Part shown: one piece after another, positions 6,825-7,048 of the stretch
Layout of the letters: every line of letters begins with the position of its first letter
How positions within the stretch are numbered: position 1 is the stretch's first letter
Assembly: GCA_028699365.1 (NCBI GenBank)
Contig: JAQVUQ010000141.1
Span: 1-7,048, forward strand
Direction of reading: 5' to 3'
Source: UBA5359 sp028699365 [NCBI: bacterium]
GTDB taxonomy: Bacteria > UBP13 > UBA5359
Length of the DNA: 7,048 nt
The notes under the pieces: model-generated
What the model saw: the letters and a program-made list of their open reading frames with translations, nothing else
Databases searched by the model: none
Told to the model about the DNA's origin: nothing
Position numbers and translations under genes: made by a program

Positions 6825-7048
6825 ATGAAGATTTATGTTTATACTGATCTGGAAGGAATTTCCGGGGTGGTTAATTTCGATCAGACCGGAAGGAGAATAT
6901 ATTATCGGCAGCAACAGGAAAAGAGTCTTTGAAGGAATGAGTGATGACTTCGATGGGGTCATTTTGCTGGGGTATCATGCCATGGCTGGAACAGAGAACG
7001 GTATTATGGATCATACTTATTCATCAAAGACGTGGTATAACTATCAGG
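6825..7048 (+). pseudogene. M55 D-aminopeptidase (DppA-like), internal out-of-frame deletion; 3' end beyond window
   Basis: From ATG 6825 the frame reads MKIYVYTDLEGISG and NFDQT, the N-terminus of M55 peptidases, with D8 and E10 at the metal-ligand positions known in B. subtilis DppA. This frame stops at TGA 6930-6932 after 35 codons. The +1 frame then continues the family: from about 6886 it encodes PEGEYIIGS, FEGMSDDFDGV, LLGYHAMAGT and MDHTYSSK to the window end, matching the DppA region with H104 and H115. E10 to the GYH histidine spans 124 nt here, against about 282 nt in DppA. About 150-160 nt are therefore missing near 6884-6890, including the segment with the NDSH metal-ligand His. 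The product cannot be functional as read. Either a real deletion or an assembly collapse is possible. M55 enzymes cleave D-amino-acid peptides as self-compartmentalised decamers. Confidence 0.8.

Overview
The window reads as a bacterial chromosome fragment, with all genes on the + strand. Visual impression only: GC is near 50%, Ile ATA and Arg AGA/AGG codons are common, and Shine-Dalgarno sequences are strong (GGAGG-type). One product has a classical lipoprotein signal. A multi-LamG protein, a GH42-like protein, a ceramidase-fold protein, a sugar-type ABC binding protein and an amidohydrolase together recall the polysaccharide- and glycoconjugate-degrading loci of environmental bacteria (Planctomycetota/Verrucomicrobiota/Lentisphaerota, Armatimonadota, Omnitrophota or sugar-degrading Firmicutes). 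The sequence alone does not decide the phylum.

Layout. 1-1215: 3' part of a large extracellular protein with at least two LamG (concanavalin A-like) modules, open at the left edge. 1236-3173: a GH42-like TIM-barrel protein with a complete four-Cys zinc-cluster signature but without the usual Asn-Glu acid/base pair. 3258-4514: a short, leaderless member of the neutral ceramidase N-terminal fold. It keeps the likely zinc ligands but has Asn where the family nucleophile Ser should be. 4607-5878: a family 1 ABC solute-binding lipoprotein. 5933-6811: an amidohydrolase-2 family metal enzyme. 6825-7048: the start of an M55 (DppA-like) D-aminopeptidase gene that is broken by an out-of-frame internal deletion of about 150-160 nt and runs off the right edge.

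How the genes may work together (inference). Close same-strand spacing (20, 84, 92, 54 and 13 nt between chosen starts and preceding stops) and the absence of a convincing terminator suggest one operon. The LamG protein and the lipoprotein would act outside the cell in binding and uptake. The GH42-like, ceramidase-fold, amidohydrolase and M55 products lack visible export signals and would process the imported compound inside. The compound is plausibly a glycoside or glycoconjugate carrying an amide or acyl group, but no substrate can be read from the sequence. No permease or ATPase for the transporter and no regulator lie in the window.

No RNA gene, CRISPR array, insertion sequence, attachment site or origin was recognised. 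No stretch longer than 300 bases lacks a gene.
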